Origin: Areca catechu
Taxonomy: Eukaryota; Streptophyta; Magnoliopsida; Arecales; Arecaceae
NCBI GenBank assembly: GCA_021397845.1
Contig: CM038045.1
Span: 145,968,638-146,032,637, forward strand
Length of the DNA stretch: 64,000 nucleotides
Direction of reading: 5' to 3'
The notes beneath the pieces are model-generated. The model saw only the letters and a program-made list of their open reading frames with translations. It did not search any database and was not told the DNA's origin. The translations under genes and the position numbers were made by a program. How positions within the stretch are numbered: position 1 is the first letter of the stretch; the number at the start of each line of letters is the position of its first letter. Shown here piece after piece: positions 10,311-20,856 of this stretch.

Positions 10311-11140
10311 AGTGTCAACACTTGGCAATTTTTGAGTGTTGACACTTCCTGTGACGAGCAGATTTCTGGAAAGATTTCATGGGAGGTTTTTAGGCAGGTT
10401 TGACCTGGTTTGAATTTCGAATTCAAACCAGTTTTGGTTCTAAACCTTTATGGTATGAAAGTCATACATGCCCAAATGGGTTAGGCCCATTTGGCATGCC
10501 CTTGATCCTCTCCTCCATTCTCTCCTCTCATCTCTCCTCCTTCCTTCTTCTCCCTCTCCCTGCTGCCTCTATAAATGTGAGACATTATGGTGGCTACTGG
10601 GGTTAGACATACAAGAGCAGCAACTATTTCTTGGGAGAAAAAGGTTGAGAAGAGTGAGAGCTTTAGGATTTGGGTATAAGCTACCTAGCAATCAAGCTAG
10701 GTCTTGGAAAAGAGATTTGGGAAGAGGTTCCTGCTATCTTTCTTGTCTTCCTGGAAGAAGAATTTAGGCCCATGGATCCTGAAGAGCTAGCACTTCAAGG
10801 GAGTTGATCAAAGATGAGCCCAGGTGTGGACATCTTGTAGAGGCCAGACGCGTGTGTGGCTCGAGCGCCCTCATCCTTCTCTCAGTTCTTCACTGCTTCT
10901 CTGCGGCACTCTCCGAGGTATAGAGGTATGACCTTTATATTTATGTTACTTTCTTGTTTTGATGATTATATGCATGCTAGGTTTTTATACTAGATCCTAT
11001 TGCGGGCAGATCGGTAGATAGTTTTGATCTATCTACCGAGCCTTCCACTATGCATGCCTTAAAATGTTTTAAAATGCATATTCTCTGTCCTATTTTACTT
11101 GCATAATGTATGCTAGGTGTAGGTGTTTTTCACCTTCACT
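10311..11140 (+). repeat. Unclassified LTR-like segment with four hairpins
   Basis: It starts around TGTCAACACT, a plausible LTR terminus, right where TE-2 coding homology ends. A TATA-like TATAAAT sits near 10570 and a GAGGTATGACC near 10922-10934 resembles a splice donor, as in copia leader introns. Perfect inverted repeats lie at 10311-10322/10335-10346, 10405-10416/10420-10431 and 11011-11021/11029-11039, with a near-perfect one at 10467-10480/10486-10498. It could be the LTR and leader of a TE-2 relative, but no partner copy is in the window. The open frames inside are not convincing genes. Confidence 0.45.
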
Positions 11141-11308
11141 TAAGTGATCAATGCCTACTAGCTCCATGTGACCGACTAGCACTCAAGCAAAATCCTCTAG
11201 AGATCAATGCCCATTGGCTCCATGTGATCATGTAGTGCTTAGTAAGAGCCCTTTGGCATCAACACCCACTAGTCCCTAATAACCGAGTAGCACTCGGCCA
11301 GAGCCCTC
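11141..11308 (+). repeat. Minisatellite, left part (about 3 units of about 55 bp)
   Basis: Units begin GATCAATGCCTACTAGCTCC (about 11147), GATCAATGCCCATTGGCTCC (about 11202) and ATCAACACCCACTAG (about 11258). Each runs on through a segment like GTGATCATGTAGTGCTT to GAGCCCT. The array stops exactly at the first TE-3 LTR and resumes at 22194. Confidence 0.85.
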
Positions 11309-12698
11309 ATTGTACGGACACCAGTGGTACCAGAATAAGATAGAGGCTTCTAAACCCTCTGTGGATTACTTAGTAGTGTTTGAGTCCAGTTTGTAATAAA
11401 GGCTTAGCCTATTAGAGTTTTCCTTTTCATAATTGAGTCTTGTATGTAGAATTTGATCTATACCATTAGGGTTTTGGATTAGTCGATCAAGTAAGCTTCT
11501 GTTGAGTTAATCATATTCTAAGTCTTATAATCATGTCTAGTTGTATTAAGTCTATATTGACTCAAGCCCAGTCAAAGAATACTCAAGCATGTGAAGGACA
11601 CCACCCAGTGTGTCACCTCAGCAGCTGCATCGAGTCCCAGTCACACCCTGGAATTTGCCACCTAGGATTACATGGAGGATCATGAAGTCAGCCCATGCAT
11701 GAGGAGTTGATGACCACACGCCAGCATACCCCTTCCACACCCCAAGCACACCAACTCCACATGCCAACATGACAAGAAGGAAAGTCAAAATATATAAACA
11801 TGAATCCCATGATTTATGCTAGCTTGCTTAGGAAAGAAGTGGTCCACCCCAAGCCAAGAGAAGTAAGAAGTTGGTGCCCCATGGTCCCCGCCGTTGGCTG
11901 CCCACTACCTACCTCATTTGGAGGGATTTTGTATGGCATGAGAGTATTTTCTTCCATGTATTCAGCCTCACACTCTAAGAAGAAAGTGGACACCCCTTAT
12001 TTTCCTTGTTTATTTTGCTTGGCCCTAAGTCTCATGACTATATATAAGGGATCCCTTGTATGAAAATTTGACAACTTTTGAATGAAATTATATTGAGTTT
12101 TCATATCTCTACAGTGTGCTAAGGGGAATCTGTATGAACCCCTTCTTCTTGTCTCTTGCGCCCAGCATCCAGCCGCCATCAAAACCCTGGAAGCCATCTC
12201 TCCAAGCCTTGGTTGCCCAACACAAACTCTCTTCCATCCTTGCTATTTTTAATTTATTTCTTCATCCTTGAATTGTTTTCTAATCCCTGACAGGCAATTT
12301 ACTTGTCCCTCAATATCTACGAATCCATTGATTCCGGCCGGGCAGCTATCGGATCATCAGGTTGAAAGCCACGAATCCGCGGGTTCTTCGGCCTGATCAT
12401 CCAGGGCGCATCCGAGAGTGAAGAAAGATCTCTGTAAGGATTCATCTACTAGATCCTATCAGGTATACCCCCTCTACTTGCCAGTAGCATTATTGAAGGG
12501 AACTAGCCCAACCAGGGCTTCTCAGCCTCGGCGATCCTCTTTTCTATTACTTTTAGGGTCTTTTTTGTATGCTGTTGCTTTTTATTTTCGCACAGAACTC
12601 TCTACTCAAATTCTTGGCCTTATTTTTGAAATTTAGATACATAACTCAACATACAAAAAATACAAAAATATTTTGCATGCATATTTAGTCTCATATCA
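11309..12698 (+). repeat. TE-3 LTR 1
   Basis: It begins TTGTACGGACACCA, a decayed form of the TGGTG-CACCA terminus of its siblings, and ends CATATCA. The primer site follows two bases later. A TATA box (TATATATAAG) lies at 12039-12048. Confidence 0.92.
12039..12048 (+). promoter_or_regulatory. TE-3 LTR TATA box
   Basis: TATATATAAG lies about 730 bp into LTR 1 and is kept at the same relative place in LTR 2 (16779-16788) and LTR 3 (21520-21529, TATATATAAA). Conservation in three copies and an LTR-typical position support a core promoter role; this is inference from sequence. Confidence 0.55.
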
Positions 12699-12700
12699 GT

Positions 12701-12712
12701 TGGTATCAAAGC
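12701..12712 (+). other. TE-3 primer binding site, unit A
   Basis: TGGTATCAAAGC lies two bases after LTR 1. It matches the initiator tRNA-Met site TGGTATCAGAGC except for one G-to-A change. Confidence 0.85.
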
Positions 12713-13771
12713 CTGTTTGGGCTCAGTTTCTCTTTGAATATTCGGATCGGGTGCTTCACCATGGCTGTCCGGTCATAGGAGACAAGTAGGGCTGCAAGAC
12801 CCTCTCTTCCTAATCAAAGGGATCTTCTATGGCGTGTAGGGGTGCCGCTATGATTGATCCCTGAAGAAGAAAACAAAGAGCTTCATTAGGGTAATTTTGC
12901 ATCTCGGCCATCTCAGTACATAGCTTGCTATTTTAATTGTTTCTAACTGTAGAAAACTCATAAAATATGATTTTTATTTTTTTGAATTTCCAATTATTTA
13001 TATTAATTTATAGAATTTTTATAGGAATTATTTTAGTTTGTGTATTTTCTTCCAGCTGGAATATTGCCTAAAAATAGTTCTGTCCTTTTTTTCAGCAAAG
13101 CTAATTTCAGCAAGTTTAGGGTTCTTTTAGTATGATTTTTGCATATCTTAAATTTTTGGCATGTTTCCTACATATTAGGCCATTATCTTCAAATTATATT
13201 TCTATTTTAAAATACCTTAACAAAACAAAATTTTTACATATACTCATAAAATACCAAAAAATACGTGAACCCTAATTTGCATTCTCATCTACCTGCCATC
13301 ATGAGCAAAAACTACATTAAGGGCAATTTTACTATATCAGATGGGGGAAGGATTTGATCACCTCTCTTTAGCCCAAAACCACATCCCTTGCATTCGGTCC
13401 CAAGCCTAATTTAAAATTAATTAAACATAATTTGTCCTAGTGTGCTAGGGACACCAACCAGTCGGGTTCAACCTTTGTGGAAAGACTAGTGCACCCAATT
13501 AATCTCCTATTACTGGAAGCAGGTGTCTAGGCTAGAGGTACAGTGTCAAACAATCTAAATGGATCGGTGGTTCCCTAATTGGGTCCTTGTGAGAGCAGGG
13601 GAGCTTCCCACCATCCCACCTCTTACCTGGCCAGTTAAAGGACTAGGAGTTGTATTGTGTGTAAGTTGAGTCGACCCATTCTATTTGGGCTCTAGGTCTA
13701 GGTAGCCCTAGACAATTTGTCTTATGTCTTGCATGTGCATTTGGTCAGAAGTCCATTGTCTTGTGTCTTGC
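12713..13771 (+). other. TE-3 unit A leader, no gene
   Basis: This AT-rich non-coding leader lies between the primer site and the gag ATG. It includes a conserved phrase near 12750-12775 (GGGTGCTTCACCATGGCTGT) that recurs at 17507 (TE-3 unit B), 25029 (TE-5) and 54850 (TE-8), and another around 13440-13620 shared with TE-1 and TE-5. These shared blocks are candidates for packaging or translation signals. Confidence 0.6.
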
Positions 13772-14980
13772 ATGTCCACTAGATTAGGAGCCCATTAGCC
13801 CATCAACCATGTCCCTTAGACCCCCTAAGGTCCATATTAGACCTGACTCTCTTGAACCCCATAGGCCTGATCGAATAGGTGAACATTCTTTGACCTATGA
13901 AGGAGCCCATAGGACCCATGCTGAATTTAGATCCCCTAGGCCCAATACCTTTGATCCATGAGCTTATCATCATGATCTTGCCCGTTAGTCTAACCCTGGA
14001 AGCCCATACCCATACTTGGTGGACCCAGAGGAAAGACCTATTAGACACACCCAACCCTATGCACCCACTTTTGATGAAAGCCTAGATCCTGAGGTGTATA
14101 TTGATTAGGAAGAAAGAACGGATCAGTATTTTGAGTACACTCAGAAGACAGAGTTAGGAAAACTTAGATTGGCCACACGTAAGCTAATCCAACATGCTAG
14201 GCGATACTGGGAAGATATTGAGGATGAATGTTATCAATGGAGAGATGAAATACTTACTTGGAGATCCATGAGAAGTAAGTTGAGAGCAAAGTACCTAGGT
14301 AGATTTTATGAGCACCAACTTTTAGAGCAATTGTACGATTTGAGACAAGGTAATAAGACTGTGTCTAAATACACTAACCAATTTAATGAGTTTATTAGGA
14401 GATGCAACACAGTTGAACCTGATTATAAAATTATATCGAGGTTTAGAGCTAGCCTACGTAGGGACATCTAGGGGGAATTATTTCAATGGGAATTCATACT
14501 CTAGAGGAAGCTTATCTGATTGTTAGGGAGTTCGAGTCTCATCAAAAGAAACTTATGGGGAGCCAACCTAAGCCCAGCATGATTACCACCTTTAGACTAA
14601 TTCTTAGGCAAAGTCCTTAAAACTAGCCTACTACTCCTATTCTATTAGTTTGTAAGGAAAAGACCCCTAAACTTATTAATGAGCCTAAGGAAGAACCCAT
14701 TGTAGAGATATATGAGGCTGACATAAGTTTAATAGATGAATATGAAGGAGAAGACTTTCAGGAGGATCACTCTAGTACATTGCCTGAAAAAATCCTAGGC
14801 AAAGGTGAAATTGTAGAGCCTAGTCTTGATGTAATAGAACAACAGGAAATTAGTGAGGACTTGGTTCCTATAAGTCAATACCCTCAGGAAGAGCCCACTC
14901 CTTTAGCCTCAACCCCATACCTCATTAGTACCCATCATAAAGAGTTCATTCATCTAACCCCAGTCGATAACCTTTTTCTT
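13772..14980 (+). pseudogene. gag: TE-3 unit A gag fragment and acidic spacer
   Basis: The frame opens M-S-T-R-L-G-A-H and meets a stop after eight codons. The continuing sequence encodes a proline and histidine rich region, then a gag core at 14169-14471 (YWEDIEDECYQWRDEILTWR, then LRAKYLGRFYEHQLLEQLYDLRQGN). No CCHC knuckle is visible downstream. An acidic spacer with EIYEADISLIDEYEGED follows at about 14707-14757. There is no protease active site and no RT. The product would be a Gag-like protein without a nucleocapsid knuckle. Stops at several places make it inactive. Confidence 0.82.
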
Positions 14981-15022
14981 TAATTGACTAAGTCGTCCTT
15001 TCCTAAATAACCTACACTTGCA

Positions 15023-15362
15023 ATGACCAAATTCCCCATCCTTCAAGTGAACCTTATGTCACCCATAGATCAATGTTCAAATCTTAAGGTCATCCCTAGT
15101 AACCAAGGTCTATTTCATGCTTCTAAAGGATTATCCCAAGACTCCGATTCTTATTTCCTGCCATACCCTAAGGCTTCCAATGTTTTCCAAACTTTCCAAT
15201 TACACTATGTTGAGGTCATTTGGTTACACCAATTCTTTAAGTATGTTAGGTTTGCGACCTTCTTTTGGAAGACCTTATGACATTTTATAGGAGTCCATTA
15301 TAAATTCTCATGTGCATACCACATCAGGGTCAGACCTAAAGAGTCTATAGTTTGTTAGGTTT
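15023..15362 (+). pseudogene. TE-3 unit A degenerate integrase-core remnant
   Basis: The segment encodes NQGLFHASKG, QDSDSYFLPYPKASN, LHYVEVIWLH and FATFFWKTL, then a stop replacing Trp, and finally a YKFSCAYHIRVRPKES stretch. It lines up with the integrase core of TE-1 from MDFVLGLP through SKMAHFLP and SYFWKTLW to FSTAYHPQTDGQTE. The three catalytic acids are not retained at the aligned positions. The integrase N-terminal zinc region, RNase H and RT are absent upstream. The alignment was made by eye, so the assignment is an inference, but the FWKTLW and CAYH blocks are clear. Confidence 0.72.
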
Positions 15363-15454
15363 AGGCCCATAAGAGTCCAATAAAACTCCTCTCAATAGGA
15401 ATGCATAGTCTACACTTTGTTAGGTGTTAGTATGAGTCCTTTGTATCACCTGTT

Positions 15455-16085
15455 ATGAGTCTGCATGTGCCCAGCATGTTCACCACTTGTATTAATTTTG
15501 AAACAAATTGGCTAATTCCTAGAAAAAAAGCCAAGAAATTTAATGTTGGAGATTTTATCATGATTAGGCTTAGATTTGAGCGGTTCCCATCCAGGACCGT
15601 TAAGAAGCTTCATGCTCGCGGAGCTGGACCCTTTAGAGTGATAGAGAAGGTCGGACTAAATACTTGTGTATTGGATTTTCCCTCGGATTTTGGCATTAGT
15701 TCTACCTTCAATATCGTGGACCTAGTTAATGATAGGGAACCTGCAGCAATACCCAGTGAGGCCTTTGGACCTACTCCATCCCTTGTGAGTGACCCTAGCC
15801 CAGAGTGTGCACCAATTAATTAGCCTAAGAGAGGAGAACGAATCGAGTGTGTCCTGGATGATCAAGCCATCATGACCCGAGCCGCGACTATCAATGCTAC
15901 CTGGTCAGATGGCAAGGCCGGCAAGAATCGAACGATTCTTGGATTTCTCATGAGGACTTGCAACACCTTGACCCAGATCTTCTTGAGAGATTTGTGAGCC
16001 AGTGTGATCCTTATTCAACAGGATCGAGTTCCTCCCACCCTGGGAGAATTGGTGAGGACACCAGAGGCACCAAAATAAGATAGAG
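15455..16085 (+). pseudogene. TE-3 unit A integrase C-terminus and chromodomain
   Basis: An open stretch at 15455-15823 encodes the linker KKFNVGDFIMIRL, the GPY/F module (HARGAGPFRVIEKVG, then DFGISSTFNIVDLV) and a proline-rich link. A stop follows, then a decayed chromodomain (GERIECVLDDQAIMTR, then a frameshifted segment). The sequence runs on through the purine tract into LTR 2. In intact relatives this part would tether integration complexes to chromatin. Here it is broken by a stop at 15822-15824 and frameshifts after 15880. Confidence 0.85.
16038..16049 (+). other. TE-3 polypurine tract, unit A
   Basis: CCCTGGGAGAAT directly precedes LTR 2. The equivalent in unit B (20781-20792, CCCTAGAAGAAT) has lost purines. 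Confidence 0.7.
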
Positions 16086-17453
16086 GCTTCTAAACCCTAT
16101 GGATTACTTAGTAGTGTTTGAGTCCAATTTGTAATAATAAAGGCTTAGCCTATAAGAGTTTTTCTTTTCATAACTGAGTCTTGTATGTAGCATTTGATCC
16201 ATACCATTAGGGTTTGGATCAGTCGGTCAAGTCAGCTCATGCTGAGCTAATCATATTCTGAGTCTCGTAATCATGTCCAGTTGTATTGAGTCTATATTGA
16301 GTCAAGCCCTATCAAAGAAGACTTAAGCATGTGAAAGACACCACCCAGCATGCCATCTCAGCAGCCGCATGGAGTCCCAGTCACAACATGGATTTCGCCA
16401 CCTAATATTACTTGGAGGATCATGAAGTCGGCCCATGCATGAGGAGTTGATGACCACACACCAGCACACCCCTTCCATACCCCAAGCACACCAACTCCAC
16501 ATGCCAGCATGACAAGAAGGAAAGTCAAAACAGATAAACATGAATTCCATGATTCATGCCAGCTTGCTTAGGAAAGAAGTGGTCCACCCCAAGCCAAGAG
16601 AAGTAAGAAGTTGGCACCCCTTGGTCCCCCCCTTGGCTGCCTACTACCTACTTATTTTGGAGGGATATTTTATAGCATGAGAGTGTTTTCTTTCATGTAT
16701 TCAGCCCCACACTTTAGGAAGAAAGTGGACACCCCTTATTTCCTTGTTTTATTTTGTTTGGGCCCTAAGTCTCATGACTATATATAAGGGACCCTTTGTT
16801 TGAAAATTTGATAACTTTTGAATGAAATTATGTTGAGCTTTCATATCTCTGTTGTGTGCTTGCTGTGTGCTAAGGGGAATCTGTGTGAACCCCTTCTTCT
16901 TCCTTGTCTCCTGTGCCCAGCCTCCAGCCACCATCAAAACCCTAGAAGCCATCTCTCCAAGCCTTGGTCGCCCAACACAAACTCTCTTCCGTCCTTACTA
17001 TTTTCAATTTTTTTTCTTCATCCTTGCATTGTTTTCTAACCCCTGACAAGAGATTTACAGGTCTCTCGACATCTACGAATCCATTGATTCCAGTCGGGCC
17101 GCTATCGGATCACTAGGTTGAAAGCCACGAATCCGCGGGGTCTTCGGCTTGATCATCTAGGCCACATCCGAGAGCGAACAGAGACCTCTACAAGATTCAT
17201 CTACTAGATCTTATTAGGTATACCCCTTCTACTTGCCAGTAGCGTTGTTGAAGGAGAACTAGCCCAACTAGGACTTCTCAGCCTCGACGGTCCTCTTTTC
17301 TATTACTTTTAGGGTCTTTTTTGCATGCTGTTGCTTTTTATTTTGCATAGAACTCTCTACTTAAATTCTTGGCCTTATTTTTGGTATTTAGATACATAAC
17401 TCAACATATAAAAAATATAAAAATATTTTGCATGCATATTTAGTCTCGTATCA
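16050..17453 (+). repeat. TE-3 LTR 2 (middle)
   Basis: It begins TGGTGAGGACACCA directly after the purine tract CCCTGGGAGAAT and ends CGTATCA, two bases before the second primer site. It therefore serves both as 3' LTR of the left unit and 5' LTR of the right unit. A TATA box lies at 16779-16788. Confidence 0.93.
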
Positions 17454-17455
17454 AT

Positions 17456-17467
17456 TGGTATCAGAAC
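17456..17467 (+). other. TE-3 primer binding site, unit B
   Basis: TGGTATCAGAAC lies two bases after LTR 2, the initiator tRNA-Met site with one G-to-A change at a different base from unit A. Confidence 0.85.
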
Positions 17468-18524
17468 CTGTTTGGGCTTAGTTCTTCTTTGAATATTCGG
17501 ATCGGGTGCTTCACCATGGCCGTCCGATCATAGGAGACAAGTAGGCTGTAAGATCCTCTCTTCCCAATCGAAGGGATCTTCTATGGCATGTATGGGTGCT
17601 GCTATGATTGATCCCTGAAGAAGAAAACAAAGTGCTTCATTAGGATATTTTGCATCTCGGCCATCTCAGTACATAGACTTCTATTTTAATTGGTTCTACC
17701 TGTACAAAACTCATAAAAATCTGATTTTTATTTTTCAGAATTCCATATAATTGGTATTAATTTATAAAATTTTTATAGGATTATTTTGATCTATGTATTT
17801 TCTGCCATCCAGAATACTGCCTAAAAATAGTTCTGCCCTATTTTTTCAGCAAAGCTAATTTCAGCAAGTTTAGTGTTCTTTTAGTATAACTTTTGCATAT
17901 CTTAGATTTTTGGCATGTTTCCTACATATTAGGCCATTATCTACAAATTATATTTCTATTTTAAAAATACCAAAACAAAAAAAAAATTACATATACTCAA
18001 AAAATAACAAAAAATACGTGAAACCCTAATTTGCTTTCTCATCTGCCTGCCATCATGAGCAAAAACTACTTTATGGGCAAATTTACTATGTCAGATGGGG
18101 GGAGGATTTGATCACCTCTCCTTAGCCCAAAACCACATCCCTTGCATTCGATCCCAAGCCTAATTTAAAATTAGTTAGACTTAATTTGCCCTAGTGGGCT
18201 AGGGACACCAACCGGTCAGGTTCAACCTTTGTGGGAAGACTAGTGCACCCAATTCATCTTCTATTATTGAAAGCTAGTATCTAGGCTAGAGGTATAGTGT
18301 CAAACGACCTAAGCAGATTGGTGGTTCCCTAATTGGGTCCCTGCGAGAGCAGGGGGCCTTCCACCATCCTAACTCTTACTTGGCCAGTTAAAGGACTAGG
18401 AGTTGCATTGTGTATAAGTTGAGTCGACCCATTCTATTTGGGCTCTAGGTCTAGGTAGCCCTAGTTGATTTGTCTTATGTCTTGCATGTGCATTAGGTCA
18501 GAAGTCCATTGTCTTGTGTCTTGC
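17468..18524 (+). other. TE-3 unit B leader, no gene
   Basis: This is the counterpart of 12713-13771, collinear with it throughout. Only point changes and short indels separate the two. No sustained open frame is present. Confidence 0.6.
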
Positions 18525-19620
18525 ATGTCCACTAGATTAGGAGCCCATTAGCCCATCAATTATGTCCCTTAGACCCCCTAAGGCCCATATTAGACCTGAC
18601 TTTCTTGAACCCCATAGATCTGATCGAATAGGTGAACATTCTTTGACCTATGAAGGAGCCTATAGGACCCATGCTGAATTCAGATTCCCTAGGCCCAGTA
18701 CCTTTGATCCACCAGCTTATCATCATGATCTTGCCCGTGAGTCTAACCCTAGAAGCCCATACCCATACTTGGTGGATCCAAAGGAAACCTATTAGACACA
18801 CCCAACTCTATGCACCCACTTTTGATAAAAGCCTAGATCCTGAGGTGTATATTGATTAGGAAGAAAGAATGGATCAGTATTTTGAGTACACTCAGATGAC
18901 GGAGTAAGGAAAACTTAGATTGGCCACACGTAAGCTAATCTGACATGCTAGGTGATACTAGGCAGATATTGAGGATGAATGTTATCAATGGGGAGATGAA
19001 ATACTTGGAGATCCATGAGATGTAAGTTGAGAGTAAAGCACCTAGGTAGATTTTATGAGCACCAACTTTTAGAGCAATGGTACGATTTGAGACAAGGTAA
19101 TAAGACTGTGTCTGAATACACTAACTAATTTAATGAGTTTATTAGGAGATGCAACACAGTCGAACCTAAGTATAAGATTATATTGATGTTTCAAGTTGAC
19201 CTACGTAGGGACATCCAGGGGAATTATTTCAATGGAAGATTCATACTCTAGAGGAAGCTTATATGATTGCTAGGGAGTTCGAGTCTCATCAAAAGGAACT
19301 CATGGGGAGCCAACCTAAGCCCAGAATGATTAGCACCTTTAGACCAATTCTTAGGCATGTCCTTCAAACTAGCCTACTACTCCTATCCCATTAGTTTGAA
19401 AGGAAAAGATCCCTAAACCCATTAATGAGCTTGAGGAAGAACCCATTGTAGAGATATATGAGGCTGACATAAGTTTAATAGATGAATATGAAGGAGAAGA
19501 CTTTCAATAGGATCACTCTAGTACATTGCCTGAGGAAACCCTAGGCAAAGATGAAATTGTAGAGCCTAGTCATGAAGTAATAGAACAACAAGAAATTAGT
19601 GAGGACTGGTTCCTATAACT
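18525..19620 (+). pseudogene. gag: TE-3 unit B gag fragment and acidic spacer
   Basis: This is homologous to 13772-14980. It opens M-S-T-R-L-G-A-H, followed by a stop at the same place, so that stop predates the duplication of the unit. The gag core at 18900-19220 has more stops than in unit A, for example at the codons matching W-R-S and F-I-R. The EADISLIDEYEGED spacer is kept near 19460-19500. It is more decayed than unit A and clearly non-functional. Confidence 0.8.
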
Positions 19621-19769
19621 CAATACCCTCAGGAAGAGTCCACTCCTTTAGCCTCAACCCCAGACCTTATTCAGTACCCTCATAAAGAGTTCATTCCTCT
19701 AACCCCAGTCAATAACTTTTTTCTTCAATTGACTAAGTCATCTTTTCCTAAAGAACCTACACTTGCAAT

Positions 19770-20110
19770 GACCAAATTTCCCATCTTTCAAGTGAACCTT
19801 AAGTCACCCATAGATTAATGTTCAAATCTTAAGGTCATCCCTAGTAACCAAGGTCTATTTCATGTTTCTAATGGATTTTCCCAAGACTCTGATTCTTATT
19901 TCCTGCCATACCCTAAGGCTTCCAATGTTTCCCAAACTTTCCAATTACACTTTGTTGACGCCGTTCGGTTACACCAATTCTTTGAGTATGCTAGGTTTGT
20001 GACCTACTTTTAGAAGACCTTATGGCATTTGCTAGGAGTCCATTGTAAATTCTCATGTGCAAACCACACCAGGGTCAGACCTAGAGAGTCTATAGTCTGT
20101 TAGGTTTAGG
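19770..20110 (+). pseudogene. TE-3 unit B integrase-core remnant
   Basis: This is the counterpart of 15023-15362. It keeps the QGLFHVSNG, SQDSDSYFLPYPKASN and LHFVDAVRLHQFFEYARF blocks, followed by a stop at the FW position and then TLWHLLGVHCKFSCANH. Unit B has TLWH where unit A has a stop, and unit A has FFWK where unit B has a stop, so each copy carries private damage on a shared design. Confidence 0.7.
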
Positions 20111-20211
20111 CCCATAAGAGTCCAATAAAACTCCTCTCAATAGGAATGCATAGTCTACACTTTGTTAGGTGTTAGTATGAGTCCTTTGTATCACCTGTTA
20201 GGAGTCTGCAT

Positions 20212-20856
20212 ATGCCCAGCATGTTCACCACCTGCATTAATTTTGAAACAAATTGGCTAATTCCTGGAAAAAAAGCCAAGAAATTTAATGTTGGAGATTC
20301 TATCATGGTTATGCTTAGACCTGAGCGGTTCCCACCTAGGACCGTTAAGAAGCTTCATGCTCGTGGAGCTGGACCCTTTAGAGTGATAGAGAAGGTCGAA
20401 CCAAATGCCTATGTGTTGGGTTTCCCCTGAATTTTGGCATTAGTTCTACCTTCAATATCGCAGACCTGGTTGAGTATAGGGAACCGGCAGCGATACCAAG
20501 TGAGACCTTTGGACCTACTCCATCCCTTGTGAGTGACCCTAGCCCAGAGTGTCCACCAATTAATTAGCCTGAGAGAGGAGAACGGGTCGAGCATATCCTA
20601 GACGATCAAGCCATCATGACCCGATCGTGACTATCAATGCTACCTGGTCAGATGGCAAGGCCGACCAGAATCGGACGATTCATGAATTTCTCGAGAGGAC
20701 TTAAAACACCTTGACCTAGATCTTCTCGAGAGATATATGAGCCAGTGTGATCCTTACTCGATAGGATCGAGTTCCTCCCACCCTAGAAGAATTGGTGCAG
20801 ATACCAGAGGCACCAGAATAAGACAGAGACTTCCAAACCCTCTGTGGATTACTTAG
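20212..20856 (+). pseudogene. TE-3 unit B integrase C-terminus, chromodomain and LTR-coded tail
   Basis: The sequence encodes KKFNVGDSIMVMLRPERFPP, then HARGAGPFRVIEKVEPNAYVLG. A one-base change of frame at about 20420 interrupts the GPY/F module. The chromodomain is recognisable but shifted (a Trp-ser-asp-gly-lys-ala block near 20645). The tail continues across the LTR 3 boundary to a stop at 20856 with RIRQRLPNPLWIT. This is the best preserved tail in TE-3. Confidence 0.8.
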
